This document shows positions 53,793-60,597 of a stretch of 64,000 bases of DNA, piece by piece (positions within the stretch are counted from its first letter, which is position 1; each line of letters opens with the position of its first letter). Under the pieces are notes generated by a model. The model saw nothing but the letters and a program-made list of their open reading frames with translations. It did no database searches and had not been told where the DNA came from. A program made the translations under genes and the position numbers. The stretch covers positions 1,054,001-1,118,000 of the forward strand of contig OZ252093.1 in assembly GCA_965248175.1 (NCBI GenBank), read 5' to 3'. This stretch comes from VXPQ01 sp965248175. Its GTDB lineage: Bacteria; Bacteroidota; Rhodothermia; Rhodothermales; VXPQ01.

Positions 53793-56666
53793 ATGACCAC
53801 ACATAGAATCGTTGCGGGCGCCGTTTTTCTGTTCGCCCTCGTGCTGTACGGGCTCACCGTAGCGCCGACCGCCTCTTTCTGGGATGCCGGCGAATTCATT
53901 GCCATCGCTAATCTGCTCGAGGTATCCCATCCCCCTGGGGCGCCGTTCTACATGCTCGTCGGGCGCCTCTTCTCCATGTTCGCGCCGACCGCGTACGTCG
54001 CTCTTTCCGTAAACTTCGTGTCCGTGCTCGCCAGCGCCGTTACGGTGCTGCTCACACACCTGATCATTGTCCGGCTCGTGCGCGAGTGGCAAGTGCAGGA
54101 AAGAGGCCAGGAAGACCCGTCCCCGGAACACCGCATCGCGGCCCTTTCCGGCGGCGTCATCGGGGCCATCACGTTCGCCGCCACGGATTCGTTCTGGTTC
54201 AATGCGATAGAGGCCGAGGTCTACGGTCTGTCGATGTGCTTCACGGCCCTTGCCGTCTGGCTGGTCATGAAGTGGAGCGAGGAGACTCGCAAAGAGGAGG
54301 AAGCGTTCGCCGGGGAACAGCGCCCACTGGGACGGCACGCTCACCGGTACCTCGTCCTCATCGCCTACCTGGGAGGGCTTGCTATCGGGGTGCATCTGCT
54401 CAATCTGCTTGCCGTATTCTTTATTGCCCTGATCGTTTATTTCACGGAGATCGACAAACCTTCCTGGGGAACGGGGCAACGATGGCGCGGCATACTGTTG
54501 ACCGGATGCGTCTCCGTAGTCGTTTTCCTGGTTGTGTACCCCGGTGTGGTGCAGTATCTGCCAACCATAGCCGAACAAATGGGGAATCCTGTCCTGTTCA
54601 TGCTGTTCGTGATCGCCGCCGTGACGTTCGGCGTATGGTACACGAACAAAAAAAGGTGGGCCACGGCAAACCTCGTCGCCCTGAGCCTTGCCGTCGTGCT
54701 CATCGGATACTCGAGCTATGCGCTGATTTTCATCCGCAGCGCCGCAGATCCCCCCATCGACGAAAACGACCCGGAAACGACCGAGGCGATCGTCTCCTAC
54801 CTGAAACGCGAACAATACGGCGCGTTGCCGCTCCTGAAGGGATCCACGTACGACAACCGGATCCGCAACATCGACTTTGCGAACGAGAAATTCTTTCCCC
54901 GCAGGTATTCGCCGGAACCGGCGCACCTGCCCACCTACGCGCTGTACGATTCGGACTGGGAGTTCTTCCGGAAATATCAGATCGGGCACATGTACATCCG
55001 CTACTTCCTGTGGCAATTCATGGGCAGAGCAAGCGATGTGCAGGATGCGCCGCCGGCCACTGGGTTCGGGTTTATCGATGAGCGTATCGGGGCAAACGAC
55101 TACCTCATGACAACGCCCTCGACAAAGGCTTCCCGGAACGTGTACTATGCGCTGCCATTGCTCCTGGGGTTGATCGGCGCAGGCTTTCACTTCAACCGGG
55201 ACTGGCGCCGGGCGCTGAGCGTGCTTACGCTGTTCCTTGTAACGGGTGTCGGGGTCATCGTGTATCTGAACCAGACGCCGTTGCAGCCCCGCGAGCGGGA
55301 CTACGCCTATGTGGCCAGCTTCTTCGCGTTCTCCCTGTGGATCGGGCTGGGAGTTACAGGCATCCTGTACTTCTTGCGCGAGGCTGTCCAGGATATGTGG
55401 GACCAACGGAAAGTGCGCGGCGCCATGCTGGCGCTGGGGGCGCTCTTGTTCCTTGCGGCGCCTGCCTGGATGGTACGGGAGAACTGGTTCGAGCACGACC
55501 GGTCCGGCAATTACGTCGCGCCGGATTACGCCTGGAACATGCTGAACGGGCTGGAGGAGGAAGCCATCCTGTTCACCAATGGGGACAACGATACGTTTCC
55601 GCTCTGGTATTTGCAGGAGGTTGAGGGTGAACGGACGGATGTGCGCGTCGTCAACCTGTCGCTGCTCAACACCCCCTGGTACATCCGGCAGCTCAAGAAC
55701 CAGTGGTCGCGAGAATCATCGCCGCTTCCCCTCTCCATGTCCGACGACAGGATTGACCGGATCGGCGTGGTTCCGTGGACTCCGCGGGACATCGAACTGC
55801 CAGTGAATACAGACCGGTTCGCACCGGAATCCGAGATCTTCCTGCCGGGTATCGCCGACAGCAACCTGATTATGAACCCGATGCGCTGGCGACTCGAAGG
55901 CCGGCCCTACAACGACGAGACCGGCATGTTGTATATCGCCGATCAGGCTTCGCTGGACATCGTGGCCACGAATGCACGGGAGGGGTGGCAGCGTCCGGTG
56001 TACTTTGCCGTGACGGTAAGCCCGGACGGCCAGCTCGACCTGCAGGATTTCTTCCACCTTGAGGGACAGGCGCTCAAGATCGTGCCTATCCGGCACGGGG
56101 AACGTTTCGGCCGGGTCGTACCGTCCGTGGCGTCCGGCATTCTGTCGAATTTCCGGTTTCGCAACCTGAACAACCCGAATGTCTACTACGACGAGACGAT
56201 CCGCGGTATGGTGGACAACTACCGCAATATTTTCGCCCACACCGCCCAATCGCTTGCCTTTGCCGGGGAAACGGAGCAAGCAGGGGCACTGCTCGACACC
56301 CTTATGGCGAAGGTGCCGTTCGATACGATCCCCGGCGACGAGCAATCTTACCTGTTGCTGGCGCGGGCCTATTTCGAAGCCGGGTATGTCGACAAGGCCA
56401 CCGATGTCGCAAAAGGCGCCGAACCACTGGTCTTACGGCGCCTCGAACAAGCGCAGACGACCCGCGATCTGGAACTTACCGGATCGTACCTGCAAGTACT
56501 TCGGGGCATTTATCTCCAGGTGAGCGATTATGACGCCGCGTCGGCGCTCAGTGGACGCCTTGCGGATATTCTCGGGGACTCCACGATCAGAAGATCGGTG
56601 GAAGATTACCGGCGGATGAACGAGGAATACGAGCAATCGCTCGAAGAAGAGGCCAACCTCGAATAG
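53793..56666 (+). CDS. DUF2723/GT117-family membrane glycosyltransferase-like protein
   Basis: This 957-aa protein has a DUF2723 domain (GT117, related to PMT-type O-glycosyltransferases) in its first 150 residues. TASFWDAGEFIAIANLLEVS (residues 27-46) holds the catalytic-type Asp-Glu pair, and HPPGAPFYML follows. About 11-12 helices continue to near residue 560. A large periplasmic domain and a TPR-like C-terminal end (about 835-945) follow. The family is common in Bacteroidota and is thought to glycosylate proteins or lipids outside the membrane. The donor and acceptor are not known. The start is the ATG at 53793. Confidence 0.88.
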   Translation: MTTHRIVAGAVFLFALVLYGLTVAPTASFWDAGEFIAIANLLEVSHPPGAPFYMLVGRLFSMFAPTAYVALSVNFVSVLASAVTVLLTHLIIVRLVREWQVQERGQEDPSPEHRIAALSGGVIGAITFAATDSFWFNAIEAEVYGLSMCFTALAVWLVMKWSEETRKEEEAFAGEQRPLGRHAHRYLVLIAYLGGLAIGVHLLNLLAVFFIALIVYFTEIDKPSWGTGQRWRGILLTGCVSVVVFLVVYPGVVQYLPTIAEQMGNPVLFMLFVIAAVTFGVWYTNKKRWATANLVALSLAVVLIGYSSYALIFIRSAADPPIDENDPETTEAIVSYLKREQYGALPLLKGSTYDNRIRNIDFANEKFFPRRYSPEPAHLPTYALYDSDWEFFRKYQIGHMYIRYFLWQFMGRASDVQDAPPATGFGFIDERIGANDYLMTTPSTKASRNVYYALPLLLGLIGAGFHFNRDWRRALSVLTLFLVTGVGVIVYLNQTPLQPRERDYAYVASFFAFSLWIGLGVTGILYFLREAVQDMWDQRKVRGAMLALGALLFLAAPAWMVRENWFEHDRSGNYVAPDYAWNMLNGLEEEAILFTNGDNDTFPLWYLQEVEGERTDVRVVNLSLLNTPWYIRQLKNQWSRESSPLPLSMSDDRIDRIGVVPWTPRDIELPVNTDRFAPESEIFLPGIADSNLIMNPMRWRLEGRPYNDETGMLYIADQASLDIVATNAREGWQRPVYFAVTVSPDGQLDLQDFFHLEGQALKIVPIRHGERFGRVVPSVASGILSNFRFRNLNNPNVYYDETIRGMVDNYRNIFAHTAQSLAFAGETEQAGALLDTLMAKVPFDTIPGDEQSYLLLARAYFEAGYVDKATDVAKGAEPLVLRRLEQAQTTRDLELTGSYLQVLRGIYLQVSDYDAASALSGRLADILGDSTIRRSVEDYRRMNEEYEQSLEEEANLE

Positions 56667-56719
56667 CCCGGCGGAAGGCAAGAGAACCCGGCGGAAGGCA
56701 AGAGAACCCGGCGGAAGGC
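56667..56719 (+). repeat. Tandem 20-bp repeat after GT117 gene
   Basis: CCCGGCGGAAGGCAAGAGAA occurs at 56667-56686 and 56687-56706, with a 13-base partial third copy at 56707-56719. The array begins immediately after the stop codon of the DUF2723 gene. Confidence 0.92.
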
Positions 56720-56752
56720 CGAGCGCTGTTCTTCGCGCAGAAGTGTGAAATT

Positions 56753-56781
56753 TTGACAGAAGCAGGCTTTGCCTGTATGTT
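56753..56781 (+). promoter_or_regulatory. Promoter of cold-shock gene
   Basis: TTGACA (56753-56758) and TATGTT (56776-56781) are 17 bases apart, followed by a T-rich run. The ATG at 56904 is about 120 bases away, leaving a long leader, as is usual for cold-shock mRNAs. A 5-6 bp stem at 56762-56776 overlaps the spacer and could also serve as a terminator for the upstream gene. Confidence 0.6.
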
Positions 56782-56903
56782 TTTTTTGTATATTTATTAA
56801 ACGCCCGGTTTTTTGCCAGAAATTCGGTGGGGGCTCCATGAAAAACCTCGTGCTAAACAGCCCGGCTGCCGCCAACACGATCCCGAATTTCAGAGGCATT
56901 GTC

Positions 56904-57200
56904 ATGAGCACGCACCGGAGCGTCGTAAAATGGTTCGACGCCAAAAGAGGTTACGGCTTCATCGTGCACCCCGACGGGGAGGCGGACATTTTTGTGCATT
57001 ACTCCTCGATTGAGACGGAGGAACGTTTCAAAACATTGCGTAAGGAACAAGCCGTTACGTTCGATCTGGAGGAAGGTGACAAGGGGCTGCACGCCGTCAA
57101 TGTCGTGCCCGACGAAGCAGTGGAAGACTTTGATGGCCCCGTGTCGGAAGACGACGAGGTTCCCCCGGAAACAGAGGAATATCCCGAGGAGACGTACTGA
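56904..57200 (+). CDS. Cold-shock domain protein with acidic tail
   Basis: This 98-aa protein has a CspA-type fold in residues 1-68. The RNP1-like KWFDAKRGYGFI and RNP2-like ADIFVHYSSI motifs bind single-stranded RNA or DNA. An acidic tail of about 25 residues (DDEVPPETEEYPEET) is added. ATG 56904 is preceded by AGAGG at a good distance; in-frame ATG 56838 would add 22 unrelated residues. It is probably an RNA chaperone expressed from the promoter at 56753. Confidence 0.9.
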   Translation: MSTHRSVVKWFDAKRGYGFIVHPDGEADIFVHYSSIETEERFKTLRKEQAVTFDLEEGDKGLHAVNVVPDEAVEDFDGPVSEDDEVPPETEEYPEETY

Positions 57201-57258
57201 GGCGCCATCCGGCCCTTTCCTCAAGCAATCCTTCGTTTTTCGCAGGCGCGCCCCTGTT

Positions 57259-57714
57259 ATGCCCTTCGCATTTTCCGACAAGGACTTTGATCGTATTGCC
57301 AGCGTGCTGAGGGTACCGGCCCGGCACGAACCTGCGCTGGTCCGCTACGAACTTCTGGACAAAGCGAGCGGCCGGCGGCTCTCGCTGGAAATCACGCCCG
57401 AACTGGATCTGCCCAGGGATGTACGGGAGGATCAGGCCGAAAATCTCATCTCCGTATACGCTATCGGCTCTTTTCTGCAACTCCAGGGATGCACGGGCTT
57501 CATCGCCAGCGAGGAACTGGGGGAAGTCCTTTTTTTCGCGCGCCGTGCAGGAACCGCCAATGGACTCGTGATCGAACGGGAGGCAGGATGCTCCCTGTAT
57601 TCGAACGTGGACGAACGTCTGCTCTCCGCCGACTTCACGCAGTTGGCCCCGGAACTCGTGATGAGCAGTGTTGCGCTCTCGATGACCGAGACGCTCTTCG
57701 ACGACCTCCGTTGA
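57259..57714 (+). CDS. Unknown protein coupled to ybeY
   Basis: This 151-aa soluble protein is of unrecognised family. It has no signal, membrane helix or metal motif, and its hydrophobic and charged residues alternate as in an alpha/beta fold. The central ISVYAIGSFLQLQGCTGFIA stretch is the most hydrophobic. Its stop overlaps the ybeY start (TGATG), which argues that it is translated with ybeY and perhaps linked to RNA processing. Confidence 0.7.
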   Translation: MPFAFSDKDFDRIASVLRVPARHEPALVRYELLDKASGRRLSLEITPELDLPRDVREDQAENLISVYAIGSFLQLQGCTGFIASEELGEVLFFARRAGTANGLVIEREAGCSLYSNVDERLLSADFTQLAPELVMSSVALSMTETLFDDLR

Positions 57715-58175
57715 TGCACGGGGGCAAAACCGATCCGGGGGGCGATTTCACGGTAGTGTTGCAGCATCCTTCCTGCGGCCTCCCTGCAGATCGTTTCCGC
57801 CGCGTACTGACGCATGTACTGTCTGCCGAGGGCATAACGGTCCGGCGCCTCGTCCTGGTGGTAGCCGGTCGCGAGGCAGTGCAGGACCTGCACCGGCGCT
57901 ACCGGGCATGCGACGAGCCTACGGACGTACTGGCCTTCGACTACCATCCCGCAAAAGAAGAAGCGAAGGAACAGGTCGTGGACGGGGAAATCTACATTGA
58001 TTTCGATACGGCGCGCGAACGTTGCCGCGAATTCGGCGCGGACGCGGAGGAAGAGGCCATGCGCTATGCGATCCACGGCCTCCTGCATTTGATCGGCTAC
58101 ATTGACAAAACCCCGGCAGAGAAAGCAAAAATGCATGCACTCGAAGACTGTTACCTGCGTGCAACGAGGCACTAA
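57714..58175 (+). CDS. ybeY: Endoribonuclease YbeY
   Basis: YbeY (153 aa) is a zinc-dependent endoribonuclease in 16S rRNA maturation and ribosome quality control. DVLAFDYHP and the zinc motif AIHGLLHLIGYIDKTP are clear. The usual third ligand His of the HGxLHxxGYDH motif is replaced: GYIDKT, with the next His in KAKMHALE. Bacteroidota YbeY proteins often show a GYKDKT form, so this may be lineage-specific. ATG 57714 overlaps the previous stop. A loose stem with a 15-base loop lies at 58186-58212. Confidence 0.88.
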   Translation: MHGGKTDPGGDFTVVLQHPSCGLPADRFRRVLTHVLSAEGITVRRLVLVVAGREAVQDLHRRYRACDEPTDVLAFDYHPAKEEAKEQVVDGEIYIDFDTARERCREFGADAEEEAMRYAIHGLLHLIGYIDKTPAEKAKMHALEDCYLRATRH

Positions 58176-58301
58176 CCGTCATGATCGGCAGGAATCTTGC
58201 ATTTTGCTGCCGTATCCGTTGATAATTTCGTGCCGATTCCGTAATACGAAGGGGGCGCTCTGCGCTATATCGTAAGGTTGTTCGACTTTAAGAGGTATCC
58301 T

Positions 58302-58616
58302 ATGCAAACACAGATTACGGCCCGTCATTTCGATGCTCCTTCGGCTCTCAGAGAATATGCCGAAGCCCGGCTGGCGAAACTCGAACGGGTGTACGACGGC
58401 ATCACAGAAGCGCGCATCGTATTCTCGGTAAATGGCCACCCGGACAAGATCAAATCCGCTGAAGTCATTGTGAATGTGTACCAGCAGACACTCACGGCTG
58501 CGAGCGACGGCGCCACCCACGAAGAAGCGCTCGACGAATGTGCGAAGGCACTGCGTCGCCGGCTCCGGAAATACAAAGCGCGGCTGCGCTCCACAAGCCA
58601 GAACTATCAGAAATAG
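58302..58616 (+). CDS. hpf: Ribosome hibernation-promoting factor (HPF/RaiA-like)
   Basis: This short HPF/YfiA-type protein of 104 aa has a beta-alpha-beta-beta-beta-alpha fold. It carries MQTQITARHFDAPSALREYA at the start, VEV-like SAEVIVNVYQQTLTA, then YEALD-like EEALDECAKALRRRLRKY. It binds the ribosome at the decoding site to store inactive ribosomes. AGAGG at 58291-58295 supports ATG 58302; the upstream in-frame ATG at 58278 is less likely. It lacks the C-terminal dimerisation domain of long HPF. Confidence 0.9.
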   Translation: MQTQITARHFDAPSALREYAEARLAKLERVYDGITEARIVFSVNGHPDKIKSAEVIVNVYQQTLTAASDGATHEEALDECAKALRRRLRKYKARLRSTSQNYQK

Positions 58617-58631
58617 ATCATACGTACGTCC

Positions 58632-59780
58632 ATGACTCTGTCGCATCGCATCGAGGCGAACCGCGATCTCGCCTTCGACCTGCTTCGCATATATCTCGGG
58701 GTCGGGCTCTTTGTCCGCGGCCTGTTTTTTTTGATCCGTCCGGAGACCTTCACCGCGCTCGTAGCGGGAAGCGAGGCATCCATGCTTGCGTCGTCCAGCG
58801 TCATGTATGTCGTGGTGGGCGCACACCTGCTGGGAGGCGCCATGATCGCCATCGGCCTGTTTACGCGTCTGGCCGTGCTGTTGCAAATACCGATTCTCGC
58901 GGGCGCCGTCTTCCTGATCCACCTTAGGGGCGGTATATTCACCGCCGGGCAGTCGTTCGAATTCTCGGCGCTTGTACTGTTTCTGCTGATCCCGACCTTT
59001 CTGCATGGATCCGGCCGGTGGTCCGTCGATGCATCATGGAGTACGCGGCGTTTCATCCCATTCCGTTCGATTGGCGACCGGCTCGAGCACCTCGGCCACA
59101 TTACGTTCGAACTGCTGAGAATCTATCTCGGCATCGGACTCTTCGCACGAGGAGTCCTGTTCATCTCGAACTCTTCCGCATTCATCGACCTGATCGGCTC
59201 CTCGTCGTCGGCGTGGCTCACCTCCGTTGTGCTGGTCCACTATGTGGCGCTGTCCCACCTCGTCGGCGGAGTCATGATTGCCGTCGGCCTTTTCACGCGC
59301 ATAGCTGCGCTGGCCCAGTTGCCGATTCTGATCGGGGCTGTCTTCGTCGTTCACTTGCAGAGCGGGCTCCTTGCCCCCACCCAGTCGCTGGAGTTCTCGG
59401 CGCTCGTTCTGTTCCTGCTGATCCTGCTCGTGTTGTGGGGATCCGGCAAGCTATCGGTAGATAGGTACATCGTGGAACAGCCCGCAGGCGCGGAGCATTA
59501 CCGCCACGCGCTGGCGCTGGACAAAGAGGCTACCGATGCAGAACCGCTCCTGCCTTCGGAGTTTTCCCCGTCGCCCGTCGCCACCTGTTCCTGCGGGCAT
59601 GGCAGGGATCATCCGCGCGTCTCGCCCCACGCCCGCTACGGCATGTTCAGCGCCGTGTACTTCCTGGCCGGCGCTACGGGCCCGCCCAAGGAGATCGTGT
59701 TTCGATGTGGAGATTGCGGCGAGACCGTAACCAGAACGCGGGAGCCGGAGGCGCTGCGGCGGCATCGGTATCAGCAGTAA
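58632..59780 (+). CDS. Tandem DoxX-like membrane protein with C-terminal zinc ribbon
   Basis: This 382-aa protein consists of two homologous DoxX-like halves (about 12-130 and 158-275), each with four helices. The matching segments are FDLLRIYLGVGLFVRG and FELLRIYLGIGLFARG, then GGAMIAIGLFTRLA and GGVMIAVGLFTRIA, then SFEFSALVLFLLI and SLEFSALVLFLLI. The C-terminus carries CSCGH and CGDCG, a plausible zinc site. DoxX proteins are loosely linked to quinone or thiosulfate redox reactions, but this duplicated form has no known role. It starts 15 bases after hpf. Confidence 0.82.
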   Translation: MTLSHRIEANRDLAFDLLRIYLGVGLFVRGLFFLIRPETFTALVAGSEASMLASSSVMYVVVGAHLLGGAMIAIGLFTRLAVLLQIPILAGAVFLIHLRGGIFTAGQSFEFSALVLFLLIPTFLHGSGRWSVDASWSTRRFIPFRSIGDRLEHLGHITFELLRIYLGIGLFARGVLFISNSSAFIDLIGSSSSAWLTSVVLVHYVALSHLVGGVMIAVGLFTRIAALAQLPILIGAVFVVHLQSGLLAPTQSLEFSALVLFLLILLVLWGSGKLSVDRYIVEQPAGAEHYRHALALDKEATDAEPLLPSEFSPSPVATCSCGHGRDHPRVSPHARYGMFSAVYFLAGATGPPKEIVFRCGDCGETVTRTREPEALRRHRYQQ

Positions 59781-59814
59781 GGGGACTGGAGGTAAGAACG
59801 GGTATAGTTACTGT

Positions 59815-60318
59815 TTGGCTGCGGTATCCCCTGAAAGATCGCGGGCTTCGTTTGTACGCGGGGCAATCCGGCGCTGTGCGGCGGCCAGCTTGCGGGAACC
59901 GGAGTTCGTTGTCAGTGGGAACTTCGTGACGACGATTCGCCGACCGGATTACGCAATACAACTGGCAGGGGTGCAAGGCGGGGGGCCAAGATGGGTCCAG
60001 GTAGGGGTCCAAGGTATACGACCAGGTGAGGTCGGCGAACATGCGAGACAGCCGGAGTCGCAGCCAGAGTCGCAGCCAGACTGGGGAAAACCAGAAGAAA
60101 ACCTAGGGGGAAAACTAGGGGGAAACCCAAGGAGAAAACTAGGGAGAAAATCCTGGTCTGATTGCCGCGACCCCTCGATTACTATGGAAGAACTGGCGAA
60201 CCGACTCGAAATCACGTCCAAGGGAATCGAGTGGCGGATTCCTGAGATGAAACGAATTGGCATCCTTGAGCGGATCGGGCCTGACAGCAGCAGTTATCCG
60301 GAATTTCCGGACAACTGA
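59815..60318 (+). pseudogene. C-terminal remnant of AlbA/RecG-like ATP-binding regulator
   Basis: The frame (167 aa) begins in the middle of a domain: GAIRRCAAASLREPEF and VVSGNFVTTIRRP match the end of AlbA_2/RecG-like ATP-binding proteins that normally have 400 or more residues. A Gln/Ser-rich linker with short internal repeats (ESQPESQPDW, then GGKLGGNPRRKLGRK) follows. The winged-helix end is MEELANRLEITSKGIEWRIPE through GILERIGPDSSSYPEF. The ATP-binding half is missing, so this is a decayed gene. Internal DNA repeats of GAGTCGCAGCCA and CTAGGGGGAAAA explain the linker. Confidence 0.65.
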
Positions 60319-60597
60319 ATTGGTATCTGTTACGCCAGCGTCAATATTCCCCCGCAAGTCGCCAAACTGCTCCACATTCCGGAACAAGATACCGACCTGT
60401 CCCCTTATACTTTGGGAATCCGGCTAGCATCCCGAACCGGTGTCGAGTGCCCTTCAAGAACCTTAAACTCTCCCCAGTACTATGCCCGTGAAACTCACGC
60501 CTTCTCCGCCGATTACTGATTAGTATCCTAATTAGGTATTTTAATGCCTATCTCGGCACCTTGTGGATTACGTTTCCATTTTTGTGAGGAAGCATAG
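60319..60597. other. Intergenic region before the restriction-modification genes
   Basis: No gene is seen. The 10-base palindrome CCTAATTAGG at 60527-60536, about 60 bases upstream of the methylase ATG, lies in an AT-rich stretch that probably holds the promoter. It could be an operator for a small control protein, but none is encoded nearby in this window. Confidence 0.4.

Noticed and set aside
53485..53802. N-terminal extension of the DUF1499 gene to 53802
   Set aside because: The added residues are Pro/Arg-rich without family similarity and would place the start inside the GT117 gene start.
53658..55496. Long minus-strand open frame (612 aa) opposite the GT117 gene
   Set aside because: The plus strand encodes the DUF2723 protein with membrane helices; the minus frame is a compositional shadow.
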